A DNA stretch of 44,339 nucleotides from Planctomycetota bacterium (GCA_029250885.1 JAQXEK010000086.1:1-44339); one strand, 5' to 3'; shown: positions 1-9,061, counted from the first letter of the stretch. Notes: generated by a model from the sequence alone, not told the origin. Numbers and translations: made by a program.

Positions 1-407
1 CAGCCGAACTGGTGGCTGAGCCTTTTGACACCATCCATTGGATCGGTACAAGCCGCTATTTCTTTGAACCCTATGGTAAGGATGATCGCTGGAAGCCATT
101 CGTTGGTGTGGACTATTCCTATATCGACGAGATTGACTTCGGCCCGGTGACGGTCAACTACCCGGCTCCCTTCCCTGCAGAGGATGTAAAGATCATCGGC
201 GAGTCCTACACCACTATTGCCCTTGTTGCCGGTACGTCGTTCCTCTGGCAGGACAATATTTCAGTAGATATGGGTGCCTTCTACGAGTGGACCGACAAGG
301 CCAGCGCGGTTACCTTGACCTTCCCGAACTTGGGCGGCGCAACCGCCGATGTTCTGACCGAGCCCGAGGGCTTGATTCTGTTCATGGGCGCGACCATGTA
401 CTTCTAG
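1..407 (+). CDS. C-terminal part of an outer-membrane beta-barrel protein (5' truncated by window)
   Basis: The frame is open from the first bases of the window, so the true start lies upstream. The visible 135 or so residues show alternating polar and aromatic strands, for example VGVDYSYIDEIDF and DNISVDMGAFYEW. The protein ends GATMYF; a terminal Phe preceded by alternating hydrophobics is the usual assembly signal of outer-membrane barrels. It would sit in the outer membrane as the last strands of a small OmpW/OMP_b-brl-like barrel or of a larger one. The substrate cannot be told from this fragment. A strong hairpin follows it and separates it from the convergent CobW-type gene. The barrel assignment is inferred from pattern, not from a recognised family. 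Confidence 0.6.
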   Translation, partial: AELVAEPFDTIHWIGTSRYFFEPYGKDDRWKPFVGVDYSYIDEIDFGPVTVNYPAPFPAEDVKIIGESYTTIALVAGTSFLWQDNISVDMGAFYEWTDKASAVTLTFPNLGGATADVLTEPEGLILFMGATMYF

Positions 408-445
408 GGTTTCGAGCATTGGTGCCCTTGCACCAGTCCGCATCT

Positions 446-477
446 CGGCCGTGCGCCCCAACCGGGGTGTGCGGCCG
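446..477. terminator. Hairpin between convergent genes
   Basis: A 14-bp stem (446-459 with 464-477, including three G-U type pairs) closes a 4-base AACC loop. It lies between the end of the barrel gene and the end of the CobW-type gene, so it can serve both strands. There is no clear U-run on either side, so it may act with Rho or as a 3' end stabiliser. Confidence 0.55.
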
Positions 478-483
478 ACCGCG

Positions 484-1440
484 TTAGTTTGAGATGCAGG
501 CTTCCCAGCCCCGGCGTAGCTCAGCTGGATCGAAGCCCTGGCCAATCAGGACTAGGTTGGACTCAGCGGGCAGCGAGCCTTGGCCCGGCCCAACCTCAAG
601 CCACTGATAGACGGCCTGTACGACGACGGGCCCAGGTTGGTCGAGGCAGCGCAGCACGCCCTTCATGCGAAGGATCTCTGTGCCCGAACGATTGGCCAGA
701 AAGCGTAGCCACATTTTTACCTTGTGGATGTCCATGGGAGCCGTGGAGCTAAGGGCGAGGGTTGACACTCCGGCAGCGTGGCTGTGGTCGCTGGATGCGG
801 CACCAAGCAGGTCCAGGCGCTCTAGATCAAAGAGCTTGCTCAGGTCAACGTCCGAGCGCGTCGTTTCTAGCATGGGCGCTGCGCCATTGACGGCAACGAG
901 TGCCTGGCGTACGCCGTCAAGTTGGCCTGGTTCTAAGCAGTCGAGGTGGTTGATTAAAAGCAGATCCGCGTAGCCCACTTGATTGCGGGCTTCGGGAAAT
1001 CCAGTCAGCTGTTCACCAATCTTGGCAGCATGCACCAAGGTGATGACACCATCCAAAAAGAGCCGGTCAGATAGATCCCCATCTACCTCAAGGGTCTGTG
1101 CGATGGGCCCCGGCGACGCAAGACCAGAAGCCTCAATTACAATGCGGTCGAACTTGGCACGGCCCAAGATCGAGCCCCGGCGGGTTAGCATCTGCCCTAG
1201 GGCCTCTTGCAGGTCCCCGCGTACGGTGCAACAGACACAGCCGTTCTGGAGCTCGACTAGGTCATCCTCCGCAGCTACGATCAGCTTCCCGTCGATACCC
1301 ACATCGCCAAACTCGTTGACGAGAACGGCGCACTTCGGTCCCCCCTCTTGGGTGAGGATGCGGTTCAGCAGGGTAGTCTTGCCGCTGCCCAGAAACCCAG
1401 CAAGCAGGGTCACAGGCAGCAGCTCTTGGGCGACGGCCAA
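484..1440 (-). CDS. CobW/COG0523-family GTPase (metal chaperone)
   Basis: This 318-residue protein carries a P-loop near the N-terminus (GFLGSGKT, residues 15-22) and the family's CxCC metal site (NGCVCC, residues 68-71), followed by a C-terminal CobW_C-like region. Family members bind GTP and a transition metal, often Zn or Co, and deliver it to client enzymes in the cytoplasm. The client here is unknown. The probable start is TTG, lying directly after the TAA of glyA and in the same frame; a GTG at codon 10 is the alternative but would leave almost nothing before the P-loop strand. It is very probably translated from the glyA mRNA. No Zur-like site was recognised. Family assignment is secure, metal specificity is not. 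Confidence 0.9.
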   Translation of the reverse strand: MAVAQELLPVTLLAGFLGSGKTTLLNRILTQEGGPKCAVLVNEFGDVGIDGKLIVAAEDDLVELQNGCVCCTVRGDLQEALGQMLTRRGSILGRAKFDRIVIEASGLASPGPIAQTLEVDGDLSDRLFLDGVITLVHAAKIGEQLTGFPEARNQVGYADLLLINHLDCLEPGQLDGVRQALVAVNGAAPMLETTRSDVDLSKLFDLERLDLLGAASSDHSHAAGVSTLALSSTAPMDIHKVKMWLRFLANRSGTEILRMKGVLRCLDQPGPVVVQAVYQWLEVGPGQGSLPAESNLVLIGQGFDPAELRRGWEACISN

Positions 1441-2697
1441 TTAGCGCGCTGCCGCGGCCTGGCCCTTGTAGAGCGGGTGGCTTGCAGCCATTGCGGCAGC
1501 CTCGCCGCGAATGCGCTTCGCGAGGGAGTCGTCATTAGGGGAGTGGAGCAGGTCGGCTATCCAGGCTCCCATGGTGCGCATGTCGTCCCCATTGAGCCCA
1601 CGGGTGGTGATTGCCGCCGTGCCGATGCGAACGCCAGATGCCTTCATGGGCGGCTGCTGGTCGTAGGGAATCAGGTTCTTGTTGCAGGTCAAGCCAACCG
1701 AGTGAAGCAAGTCTTCGGCGACGTCGCCGGTTAGGCCTTGGGCCGTGACGTCCACCAGCATGAGGTGGTTGTCGGTGCCGCCTGAGACTAGGCGCATCCC
1801 ACGTCCCACTAGGGTCTCTGCCAGGATGTTCGCGTTCTCCACCACGTTCTTGGCATAGGTCTTAAAGTCATCGGTCATCGCTTCGCGGAAAGCGATCGCC
1901 TTGGCCGCGATGACGTGCATGAGCGGACCACCTTGACCACCCGGGAAGACGGCGGTGTTGATCTTCTTGAGCCACTCGACATCATTACAGACGATGGCGC
2001 CGCCACGGGGACCGCGCAGAGTCTTGTGGGTTGTCATGGTCACGACATCCGCATAGGGGACGGGACTCTCGTGGACGCCCCCGGCAACCAGACCGGCGAT
2101 GTGCGCCATATCCACCAAGAGCAGCGCACCGGCATCATCTGCAATGCTCCGGAAGGCCTTGAAGTCGATGCTCCTCGAATAGGCCGAAGCACCCGCTAGG
2201 ATGAGCTTTGGACGCAGGGACATTGCCTGTTCGCGGACTCGGTCCATATCGAGGCGACCGGTGTCCTCTTCGACACCATAGCCGTGGAACTCATAGAACT
2301 CGCCAGAGAAGTTCTTGGGGTGACCGTGGGACAGGTGCCCCCCGTGGTTGAGGTCCATGGCAAGCACCTTGTCTCCGGCGCTTAGCAAGGCCATCAGGGC
2401 CGCCACGTTGGCTTGGGTTCCACTGTGGGGTTGAACGTTGGCGCGGTCCGAGCCAAAGAGCTGCTTCAGGCGGTCCCTCGCAATATCTTCGACCTCATCG
2501 ACGTGCTCGCAGCCTCCATAATAGCGGCGGTTTGGGTAGCCCTCCGCGTACTTGTTGGTAAGGCTCGTGCCCATGGCGGCGATCACTTCGGCCGAGGCGT
2601 TGTTCTCCGAGGCGATCAGCTCAAGCTGCTCCTCTTGGCGGTTGGTCTCAGCGTCGATTGCGCTCCAGATGGCGTCGTCGGTACGTTGGAATTCCAT
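1441..2697 (-). CDS. glyA: Serine hydroxymethyltransferase
   Basis: This is a PLP enzyme interconverting serine plus tetrahydrofolate with glycine plus 5,10-methylene-THF, the main one-carbon source of the cell. At 418 residues it has normal bacterial length. Hallmarks are ELIASEN near the N-terminus, YAEGYPNRRYYGG, the PLP-contacting DMAH (Asp196, His199) and the Schiff-base lysine in TTHKTLRGPRGG (Lys225). The ATG at 2697 fits the family N-terminus. No Shine-Dalgarno is seen; instead a CTCCCCCCC tract (minus strand, 2719-2727) lies about 20 nt upstream. The CobW-type gene follows with no gap. One-carbon metabolism links it loosely to ahcY far downstream in the window. Confidence 0.97.
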   Translation of the reverse strand: MEFQRTDDAIWSAIDAETNRQEEQLELIASENNASAEVIAAMGTSLTNKYAEGYPNRRYYGGCEHVDEVEDIARDRLKQLFGSDRANVQPHSGTQANVAALMALLSAGDKVLAMDLNHGGHLSHGHPKNFSGEFYEFHGYGVEEDTGRLDMDRVREQAMSLRPKLILAGASAYSRSIDFKAFRSIADDAGALLLVDMAHIAGLVAGGVHESPVPYADVVTMTTHKTLRGPRGGAIVCNDVEWLKKINTAVFPGGQGGPLMHVIAAKAIAFREAMTDDFKTYAKNVVENANILAETLVGRGMRLVSGGTDNHLMLVDVTAQGLTGDVAEDLLHSVGLTCNKNLIPYDQQPPMKASGVRIGTAAITTRGLNGDDMRTMGAWIADLLHSPNDDSLAKRIRGEAAAMAASHPLYKGQAAAAR

Positions 2698-2765
2698 GGT
2701 CTGTCAGAGGTGCGGTTCGGGGGGGAGTGAAGTCGGGACAGTGGCTGCCCAGGTGGGCGAAAAGC

Positions 2766-2805
2766 GAATGCCGGCGTGGAAGCTTTAACTTCCGCGCCGG
2801 CATTC
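2766..2805 (-). terminator. Intrinsic terminator of the 2852-3385 gene
   Basis: A 17-bp stem with one G-U pair (2766-2782 with 2789-2805) has a 6-base loop. Read on the minus strand it is followed by GCTTTTCGCC, a short U-run. It lies downstream of the minus-strand gene ending at 2852 and upstream of glyA, so it isolates the two. Confidence 0.75.
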
Positions 2806-2816
2806 TAATGCAGGTT

Positions 2817-2836
2817 CCGATTGGTTTTCCGATCGG
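2817..2836. other. Second small hairpin next to the terminator
   Basis: An 8-bp stem (CCGATTGG with CCGATCGG, one G-U pair) closes a TTTT loop. It sits between the stop of the 2852-3385 gene and the stronger terminator hairpin, and probably adds to the same 3' end structure. Confidence 0.4.
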
Positions 2837-2851
2837 CCTCTGAACTTGGGT

Positions 2852-3385
2852 CTACTTTTGGCCCGGGGGCTTCACCGGCGACGGCAGGCTAGGCTGCTCA
2901 AGGTTGGTGTTGCGCATGGCTTCCAGGAAGAAGTCCTTGTTCTTGCGGCCCTGTGGGCGCTGCGTACGGGCAGTGATGGAATCATTAATGGCCGGCTGCA
3001 TCCTTTCACCTTTGAATACGGAAGTGCGGCCGATGGCCTGGCTCCAGATCGTCGAACCGTCCGCAGCACGGCCGGGGGTCAACTTACTGAAAAAGTAGAC
3101 TTTGCTGCCGCCGGCATCGACGGAAGCAGAAGCAAGCATGTCTTCACCAAGGTGGCCAAAGCGCTTGTTGAGGCCATTCTTGACCCTTTGAAGCTCCTTA
3201 GGAGCCTCTTTTTCGCTTAGGTTCATCAGGTGGTTTACCACCTTATCTTCCTTCGGAGCCTCTTGGGCCGGGGGGCTGATGGAGTTGTTTGCGTTGACGT
3301 CGTCATCTTGGAGAGTCTTGAAGACGCCAAAACCGGCGCAAAGGGCAACTACGGCCGTGATGGCCAATTTTTGATTCTTGTGCAT
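2852..3385 (-). CDS. Small membrane-anchored protein of unknown function
   Basis: I do not recognise this 177-residue protein. It starts MHKNQKLAITAVVALCAGF, a basic N-terminus followed by one hydrophobic segment, with no signal-peptidase site that I can call, so it is probably anchored in the inner membrane with its body outside the cytoplasm. The body is hydrophilic and ends in a proline-rich tail (SLPSPVKPPGQK). The frame could be extended to a GTG at 3403, but the ATG at 3385 begins the signal-like sequence and is directly preceded by CCCTCCTCC, the C-rich leader seen before many genes here. It is divergent from the DUF1573 operon and has its own terminator. Confidence 0.6.
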   Translation of the reverse strand: MHKNQKLAITAVVALCAGFGVFKTLQDDDVNANNSISPPAQEAPKEDKVVNHLMNLSEKEAPKELQRVKNGLNKRFGHLGEDMLASASVDAGGSKVYFFSKLTPGRAADGSTIWSQAIGRTSVFKGERMQPAINDSITARTQRPQGRKNKDFFLEAMRNTNLEQPSLPSPVKPPGQK

Positions 3386-3548
3386 GGAGGAGGGTGTTTC
3401 CACTGACTGGATACGGGACTAGTGTTCTACTACGGACGGTACACATCGGTTGTTTGTGCTGATCAATCTGAGTCTGATTAGTCCCTTCTGGACCTAAATG
3501 TAGTCTCGGACTAGAATTATGTCCAAACTTTTAGCCCTCCCCCCCCAT

Positions 3549-4721
3549 ATGCCCCATATATCCAAAGTCCTTCTCCTCCTGCTCTGGCTCGTCGCCACCC
3601 CGATTCTTGGTTGCGGGAACGAAGCGGAGGTGACTAATCATGGTGTTGAACCCGGACTCGTGGTCGCAATCCAGCCGGATGAGGATCCCGAACGCCCAGG
3701 CTACTTCGACTTTGGCGTCGTCGAGGACGGCCAGATCGTCTCCCACACCTTCGTGCTGGAGAATAAGGACTCACGTGACGTCACGATTCAGAAGGTCGAC
3801 CCCGGCTGCGGTTGCACCGTAGCCCGCGTCATGCGCATTGAAAAGGACGGCAGCCGCACCCCGCCCATGGCAGAGCGTCCCCTGGAGTTGCTCATACTTG
3901 AGCCTGGGATGAGGGCAGAGATTGAGCTGCTGGTCGATACGAAGGCCGTCAAGATCAAGAATATCGACAAGCTCTTTATGGTGCGCATCAGTACAAACGC
4001 CCTCGATAACCCCTACCTAACCCTCGAGTGCCACCTGATCGTTGACCAGCCATGGCAGATCGCTCCCGCTAGTGTAAATCTGCTGAACGTCCCCCAAGGT
4101 GCGGGTGCCACGGGAAAGGTCACGATCAAGTCCGCCAACGAGAAGAAAGGACTGATGCTTGGTGAGATTCAGAGCCTGCCTAGGGGCACCACGGCAAAGC
4201 TCGTTCGGCAAGAGCAGTTTCAGGCCCCTGTCTGGACCCTAGAAGCGGGCTTCCTTGCCCCGGTCCCCATCGGTCGCCAGGGCTTTGACGTCTGGATCGA
4301 TACCGTTCGTGCCGACGGCTCCCCAGCTGAGCCGATTCTCGTAAAGGTTGCCGGGAATGTAACCGCCGATGTGGGCTTCATGCCCGAGCGTATGATTCTA
4401 AGGCCCAATCCCTCAGGCATTGGTATCAAGACAGAGGTCGGACTCGGCAAGACCATCGCCAAGCTGAGCAGCCATCTCAGCGGCCATACCCTAAAAGTGG
4501 TCGGCTACCAAATCACGGGTGATCAAGCCGATCATCTAGAGTTTGATGCCCAGCCAGTCCGGCCCAATGCCAACGGGGCAAGTAGTGAATGGAACCTCAG
4601 CCTGATCGCTAAGGACTCCCTGTCGGTCGAGAAGTTCACGGGTACAATCAACATCGAACTTGATGACGCACAGTACAAGCAAATGGAGCTTCCCTATGTC
4701 GGTCTTGGATTTGTCCAGTAA
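3549..4721 (+). CDS. DUF1573-domain lipoprotein
   Basis: The N-terminus MPHISKVLLLLLWLVATP leads to the lipobox ILGC, so this should be a lipoprotein. Residues around 45-100 carry the DUF1573 (Ig-like) signature: FDFGVVEDGQ, then a beta-sandwich ending in the CGCT motif (PGCGCTVARV). DUF1573 proteins are common in exported proteins of planctomycetes and Bacteroidetes; their role is unknown. An ATG at 3519 would add ten residues, but 3549 gives a cleaner signal peptide and is preceded by a run CCCTCCCCCCCC (3535-3546). The next gene, a multihaem cytochrome, overlaps its 3' end by 26 bases, so they are co-translated and may work on the same envelope redox function. Confidence 0.85.
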   Translation: MPHISKVLLLLLWLVATPILGCGNEAEVTNHGVEPGLVVAIQPDEDPERPGYFDFGVVEDGQIVSHTFVLENKDSRDVTIQKVDPGCGCTVARVMRIEKDGSRTPPMAERPLELLILEPGMRAEIELLVDTKAVKIKNIDKLFMVRISTNALDNPYLTLECHLIVDQPWQIAPASVNLLNVPQGAGATGKVTIKSANEKKGLMLGEIQSLPRGTTAKLVRQEQFQAPVWTLEAGFLAPVPIGRQGFDVWIDTVRADGSPAEPILVKVAGNVTADVGFMPERMILRPNPSGIGIKTEVGLGKTIAKLSSHLSGHTLKVVGYQITGDQADHLEFDAQPVRPNANGASSEWNLSLIAKDSLSVEKFTGTINIELDDAQYKQMELPYVGLGFVQ

Positions 4722-6210
4722 GCCGCTGCTCACGACCGCCTGCGCAACCTCCTTGGTGTTGCTAGCAGTCCTCTCGTTTACGAAGAGCGAAGCGAGTAAG
4801 CCCGCACCTCCCGCTGTAATAGCTTCTAAAACCATTCAGACGCCGATCGCGGCCTCTGTTCCCGTTGTGGACTTACCGCCCTGGAGTGCGCTCGTGATCG
4901 GCCCAGCACGCGGTAAGCTCGAGCCATGCGGTTGCTCCGGTGGGCAGCTTGGCGGCATCGATCGGCTCTCTTCCATGCTGGGCTTTGCCGCGCCGCCAGA
5001 TGGCCACCAAGCCGTACGAATTGCGGCGGGTGGCGTGGTCGCAGAGGACGCCCGGGCCCACCGCAGTTGGGCTAAGGCACAACTCGAGACTCTGTGGCAG
5101 TCCTTTGGCATGATGTCGATGGACATGATTGGTCTGGCCGAGTCTGACCTCGTGCTTATGGACGAGATGGCCGGCGTTAAGGTGCTGCTAGGTGACGTTC
5201 CTGTCGTGGCCACTAACCTGCTTATCGAGGGCACCAAACTTTCGGCACCAAACTCCGCCGGGGAGACGCCCTTCTTTCAGCGCAGCTACCAGCCTCCGGG
5301 TGGTCCCCAGTACTTCAGCTTTGTGCCCAAGGCTGCCAAGGCCCAGTCAACTTTAGGCTCGGGCGAGGATGCGAAGACCATCCAATGGGGTGCCGTCGAC
5401 GCGGTACAAGCCCTGAAGACCCTGCAGGTAGCGGGCATCTTTGACCCTTCTACGCCCAGCGTGGTTCTGTTTGAGGGCACCGACGCCGACCGCGACGCGC
5501 TCGGAGCCTTCCTCGGAGAATCAGGCACCTTGCTGCGTGTGAATGACGAGTACGAGGCGAGCCACGCCTTGGAGCTTGCGGACGGCCAGAGCGGGTCGGC
5601 AGAACTCGGCACCCGGCTGCGCTACGTGGTCCGCCTTGACAGCCGCGACACGGGGCTCACCTACCACCTAAATACGGTCACCGAGGACGTCCCCGGTGAT
5701 GAAGTACTCGCGTCGATGCGCGGCCTCTACCGGATGATGCTGGAGGTTTACGGTGCCAGGGATTCCTTTGCAGACTCTAAGGGCCAAGCACCATTGGGTG
5801 GATTTGTCGGCTCAGATGCTTGTGCCTCTTGCCATCAAGACGCCTTCGAAATTTGGCAGGAGAGCCTGCACTACGTGGCGATGGAGGCCCTTGCTGATGA
5901 TCTGCGCGATGGGTCCCCGGCCACGAACGACCCCAACTGTGTCTACTGCCACTCGGTCGGGTTTGGATACACCTCGGGCTACGGCTCTTCCTCGCTTACA
6001 GACGAGCTTCGCTGGGCTAGCCTTGACGGGCTCGCCGGTGTTGGGTGTGAGAGCTGTCACGGCCCGGGTGGCCAGCACGCAATGACAGGGGCGGCTGAGC
6101 ACATCGAGCGCAGTGGCGAGCACACCTGCCTAGAGTGCCACGATTCGGAGAACGATCCCACTTTCCACTTTGGCCGCAAGTGGCCGGACATCGAGCACAA
6201 CAACCAGTAG
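4696..6210 (+). CDS. Exported tetrahaem cytochrome c (cytochrome c554-like C-terminal domain)
   Basis: A hydrophobic N-terminal segment (TACATSLVLLAVLSF) should export or anchor the protein. Around residues 60-90 lies EPCGCSGGQLGGIDR, a Cys-x-Cys motif found before multihaem domains in similar planctomycete proteins, followed by a metallophosphatase/UshA-like region. The C-terminal 130 residues hold four CxxCH haem sites: CASCH (376), CVYCH (415), CESCH (451) and CLECH (478). It probably carries electrons outside the cytoplasmic membrane. The ATG at 4696 overlaps the DUF1573 gene; an in-frame ATG at 4660 would lengthen the overlap. The sulfatase-fold lipoprotein follows after 9 bases. The donor and acceptor are unknown. 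Confidence 0.88.
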   Translation: MSVLDLSSKPLLTTACATSLVLLAVLSFTKSEASKPAPPAVIASKTIQTPIAASVPVVDLPPWSALVIGPARGKLEPCGCSGGQLGGIDRLSSMLGFAAPPDGHQAVRIAAGGVVAEDARAHRSWAKAQLETLWQSFGMMSMDMIGLAESDLVLMDEMAGVKVLLGDVPVVATNLLIEGTKLSAPNSAGETPFFQRSYQPPGGPQYFSFVPKAAKAQSTLGSGEDAKTIQWGAVDAVQALKTLQVAGIFDPSTPSVVLFEGTDADRDALGAFLGESGTLLRVNDEYEASHALELADGQSGSAELGTRLRYVVRLDSRDTGLTYHLNTVTEDVPGDEVLASMRGLYRMMLEVYGARDSFADSKGQAPLGGFVGSDACASCHQDAFEIWQESLHYVAMEALADDLRDGSPATNDPNCVYCHSVGFGYTSGYGSSSLTDELRWASLDGLAGVGCESCHGPGGQHAMTGAAEHIERSGEHTCLECHDSENDPTFHFGRKWPDIEHNNQ

Positions 6211-6219
6211 ACTTCCTCC

Positions 6220-7836
6220 ATGCGAAGGGAAGCCATGAAGAAGGGGCACAGGGGTGCCCATAAGCCGAGACTGTGCACTCTGGCCCTTGGGGTGCTGCTT
6301 GCCGCCATGCCATCAGCATGTGGCGGTGACTCCGGGGAGACTGGGGGCCGGACCGTACTTCTGGTGTCTCTAGACAGTGTCCGCGCGGACTTCCTTACCT
6401 TCATGGATCCAGAGACCGCGCCGAACATGAGCGAGCTCGCCCAGCGCGGCACCGTATTTAGCTCGGCCAGCGCTCCGTCCAGCTGGACCCTGCCCAGCCA
6501 CACCACGATGTTTACCGGCGCACCGGTGCAGCTGCACGGCGTGGAGTGGGATGATCTGGCCATGGACCCCGGCCACCAAACCCTTCCGGAGTTGCTGCAG
6601 CAGAATGGCTGGTTTACCGCTGGCTGGTGGACGGGTTGGTTTCTTGCGGGCGAGTATGGCTTCGAGCGCGGCTTCGATATCTACGACAACGCGATGACCG
6701 GTGGTCGGGATATCGAGCGCCAGTATGGTGATGCCTTGGCCGCGGAGGACTACTCCCGGGTGCGTTCGATTCTCCAGGGTCGCGACGTTCAGGGCCACGA
6801 GGACATCACTACGCCCAATGTGATGAAGGGCTACGACGCCACCCTTGATTTGGTCAAGCCGGACCAGGACCTGTTCCTTTTTACGCACCTATTTGACGCG
6901 CACTACGATTACATCCCCGAGGCTCCCTTCGACACGAAGTTCGATCCGGACTACAGCGGGTCGATGACGGGGGAAAGCTTCTACAAGAACCTCGCTATCT
7001 ACAACGGGAAGCTTTCGCCCGCCCGGCAGGTGTCCGATCGGGACCTCGAGCATCTGACCGCCTTGTACCGTGGCGAGATCGCGTATATCGATTCGTACAT
7101 TGGAAAGATGATCGAGAGCTTGGAGCAGGCTGGGCGCCTGGACAATGCGTTGATTGTGATCACTTCGGACCACGGAGATGAGTTCTTCGAGCATGGCAAC
7201 CGCGGCCACCGCCAGAGCCTCTACCGGGAGGTGCTCGAGGTCCCGCTCCTAATTGTTCAGCCTGGTGGTACAGGCGGCCAGAGCGATGCCCTGGTTGGAC
7301 TCGATGACATCCTGCCCACCATTGCAGACTTTGCCCAGGTGCCCCCCCCACCCACAAGCCTTGGCCGTAGCTTGCTGCCCGCGGTCTCGGGCCAGGTGAT
7401 TGAAGATCGCGGCCAGCTCGGCAGCCTGCTGCACTACCGGCTCTTGACTAACAGCTACGTTTTCATGGACTCGTTCCGGACGCGCCAGTCGAAGATCATC
7501 CGTACCCTTGGCTTGGATGACGAACGGGTCCTGGAGTTGAACGGGGTGGTGCAGTACGACATGGCCACGGACCCCACCGAAATGGCAGGAAACTACGACC
7601 GCCAGACGATTGTGGCCAGCGACGCTTGGCGGCAATTTGAAGCCAGGCTAGACGAGGTTACCGAGGTTTACCATGCTGCCGAACCCGCTCCCCGGAGTGA
7701 CCGTGGCACTCGGGTTCGGGAGCTCTTTAGTCACAACCTCGAGAGCCTAGGCTATATGGAAGAGGGTGAAGAGGCCAAGCCGGGTGGACTTGGCCAGCCC
7801 TGGCCTCCGGGACCGCGCCCTAAGCCAAAGCTCTAA
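6220..7836 (+). CDS. Sulfatase-fold (alkaline phosphatase superfamily) lipoprotein without formylglycine site
   Basis: The N-terminus is basic, then hydrophobic (LALGVLLAAMPSACGG), giving a lipobox at SAC. The fold is that of sulfatases: metal site VSLDSVRAD, then SSWTLPSHTTMFTG where classical sulfatases have C/S-x-P-S-R, then TSDHGDEFFEHGNRGH with the second metal ligands. The position of the Cys that becomes formylglycine is Thr and the Arg is His, so it should use a Thr nucleophile, as phosphatases, phosphodiesterases and lipoteichoic-acid-synthase-like enzymes do. The substrate could be a phosphate or sulfate ester in the envelope. CTTCCTCC directly precedes the ATG at 6220; an ATG five codons later is possible. 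It is the last gene of this exported-protein operon. Confidence 0.85.
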   Translation: MRREAMKKGHRGAHKPRLCTLALGVLLAAMPSACGGDSGETGGRTVLLVSLDSVRADFLTFMDPETAPNMSELAQRGTVFSSASAPSSWTLPSHTTMFTGAPVQLHGVEWDDLAMDPGHQTLPELLQQNGWFTAGWWTGWFLAGEYGFERGFDIYDNAMTGGRDIERQYGDALAAEDYSRVRSILQGRDVQGHEDITTPNVMKGYDATLDLVKPDQDLFLFTHLFDAHYDYIPEAPFDTKFDPDYSGSMTGESFYKNLAIYNGKLSPARQVSDRDLEHLTALYRGEIAYIDSYIGKMIESLEQAGRLDNALIVITSDHGDEFFEHGNRGHRQSLYREVLEVPLLIVQPGGTGGQSDALVGLDDILPTIADFAQVPPPPTSLGRSLLPAVSGQVIEDRGQLGSLLHYRLLTNSYVFMDSFRTRQSKIIRTLGLDDERVLELNGVVQYDMATDPTEMAGNYDRQTIVASDAWRQFEARLDEVTEVYHAAEPAPRSDRGTRVRELFSHNLESLGYMEEGEEAKPGGLGQPWPPGPRPKPKL

Positions 7837-7855
7837 GGCGGCGAGGGGGCGGGTC

Positions 7856-9061
7856 CTACTCCGAGACCTTGACGCGGCCAAAGCGGCGCTTGCCGACTTG
7901 GATCAAGAGCTCGGCCTCGCCCTGGCCAAAGCGGCGCTTACCATCCTTCTCCGGCTCGCCGTCCAAGCGCACCGCACCTTGGGCCACAAGTCGCCGAGCC
8001 TCGTTCGAGGAACCTGCCAGGCCAAGCTTAGCCACCAGCAAGAAGAGGGGCAGCTCCTCACCGGCTGCGGGCCACTCCAGCAGGGGGATGTCATCGGGCA
8101 CGTTCTTGTCCCGGAACTGGCTGTCAAAGGCTGCCCGAGCCTCCTTGGCAGCCTCGGGGCTATGCAGGAAGCACGTGATCTCTTCGGCCAGGCGAGCCTT
8201 GGCCTCCCGGGGGTGACCGGCTAGGACGGTGGCTCGCTCCTCGGCGCTCAGATTCGTGAGTAGCTGGAACCAAGTCTCCATTGCACCGTCTTCGAGGCTC
8301 ATCAGCTTGCCAAACATGTCCTTGGACTCGTCGGTGAGTCCTACGGCATTGCCGTAGCTCTTGGACATCTTGCGCCCGTCGAGACCATTGATCAGGGGGC
8401 CCGTAAAGACGACCTGGGGCTTCTGTGCTTCCTGGGCCTGCAGTGTGCGTCCGACAAGAACATTGAAGAGCTGATCGGTTCCACCGAGCTCCACATCTGC
8501 CTGAACCTTCACCGAGTCCCAACCTTGCATCAATGGGTACATGAACTCGTGGATCCCGATGGGTTCCTTCGCATCCATGCGCTTGGAGAAGGTGTCTCGC
8601 TCGAGCATCTGGGCCACAGTCATTCGACTGTTGAGCTTTAGGGTCTCGAGGAACGACATCTTGTCAAACCACTCCGAGTTGCGCCTGATCTCGGTCTTGT
8701 CAATGTCTAGGATTAGCCCGGCCTGGTCCATGTAGGTTGCCAGATTGTGGTCGACCTCCTCCCTGGAGAGCTGGGGTCGTAGTTTGTTCTTGCCCGAGGG
8801 GTCCCCCACCATGGCCGTTGCGTCACCAAGGATCAGGACGATTTGGTGCCCAGCTTCTTGAAGTCTGCGCAGCGTCATGAGCTGAACCATATGCCCGACA
8901 TGTAGGTCGGCCGAAGATGGATCCAAGCCAAACTTTACGCGAAGGGGCCGATCCTCAGCTAAGAGGGCCAGCAGCTCCTCCTCGTTGATCAGGTCGACTG
9001 CATTTCGGGTAAAGAGCGCGAGGTCGCCTTGGCGGCCCTTAGGTGAGTTCACGGAGGTCAT
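7856..9061 (-). CDS. tyrS: Tyrosyl-tRNA synthetase
   Basis: This class I synthetase charges tRNA-Tyr with tyrosine in the cytoplasm. Length is 401 residues, normal for the compact TyrRS type. The HIGH-like motif is HVGH (residues 54-57) after FGLDPSSADL, the KMSKS loop is intact (GRKMSKSYGN, near residue 230), and the C-terminus has an S4 RNA-binding domain (GLAGSSNEARRLVAQGAVRLDG). It ends 19 bases from the end of the convergent sulfatase-fold gene. The upstream lipoprotein gene reads in the same direction, 75 bases away, so a shared transcript is possible. I see no T-box leader. Confidence 0.97.
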   Translation of the reverse strand: MTSVNSPKGRQGDLALFTRNAVDLINEEELLALLAEDRPLRVKFGLDPSSADLHVGHMVQLMTLRRLQEAGHQIVLILGDATAMVGDPSGKNKLRPQLSREEVDHNLATYMDQAGLILDIDKTEIRRNSEWFDKMSFLETLKLNSRMTVAQMLERDTFSKRMDAKEPIGIHEFMYPLMQGWDSVKVQADVELGGTDQLFNVLVGRTLQAQEAQKPQVVFTGPLINGLDGRKMSKSYGNAVGLTDESKDMFGKLMSLEDGAMETWFQLLTNLSAEERATVLAGHPREAKARLAEEITCFLHSPEAAKEARAAFDSQFRDKNVPDDIPLLEWPAAGEELPLFLLVAKLGLAGSSNEARRLVAQGAVRLDGEPEKDGKRRFGQGEAELLIQVGKRRFGRVKVSE

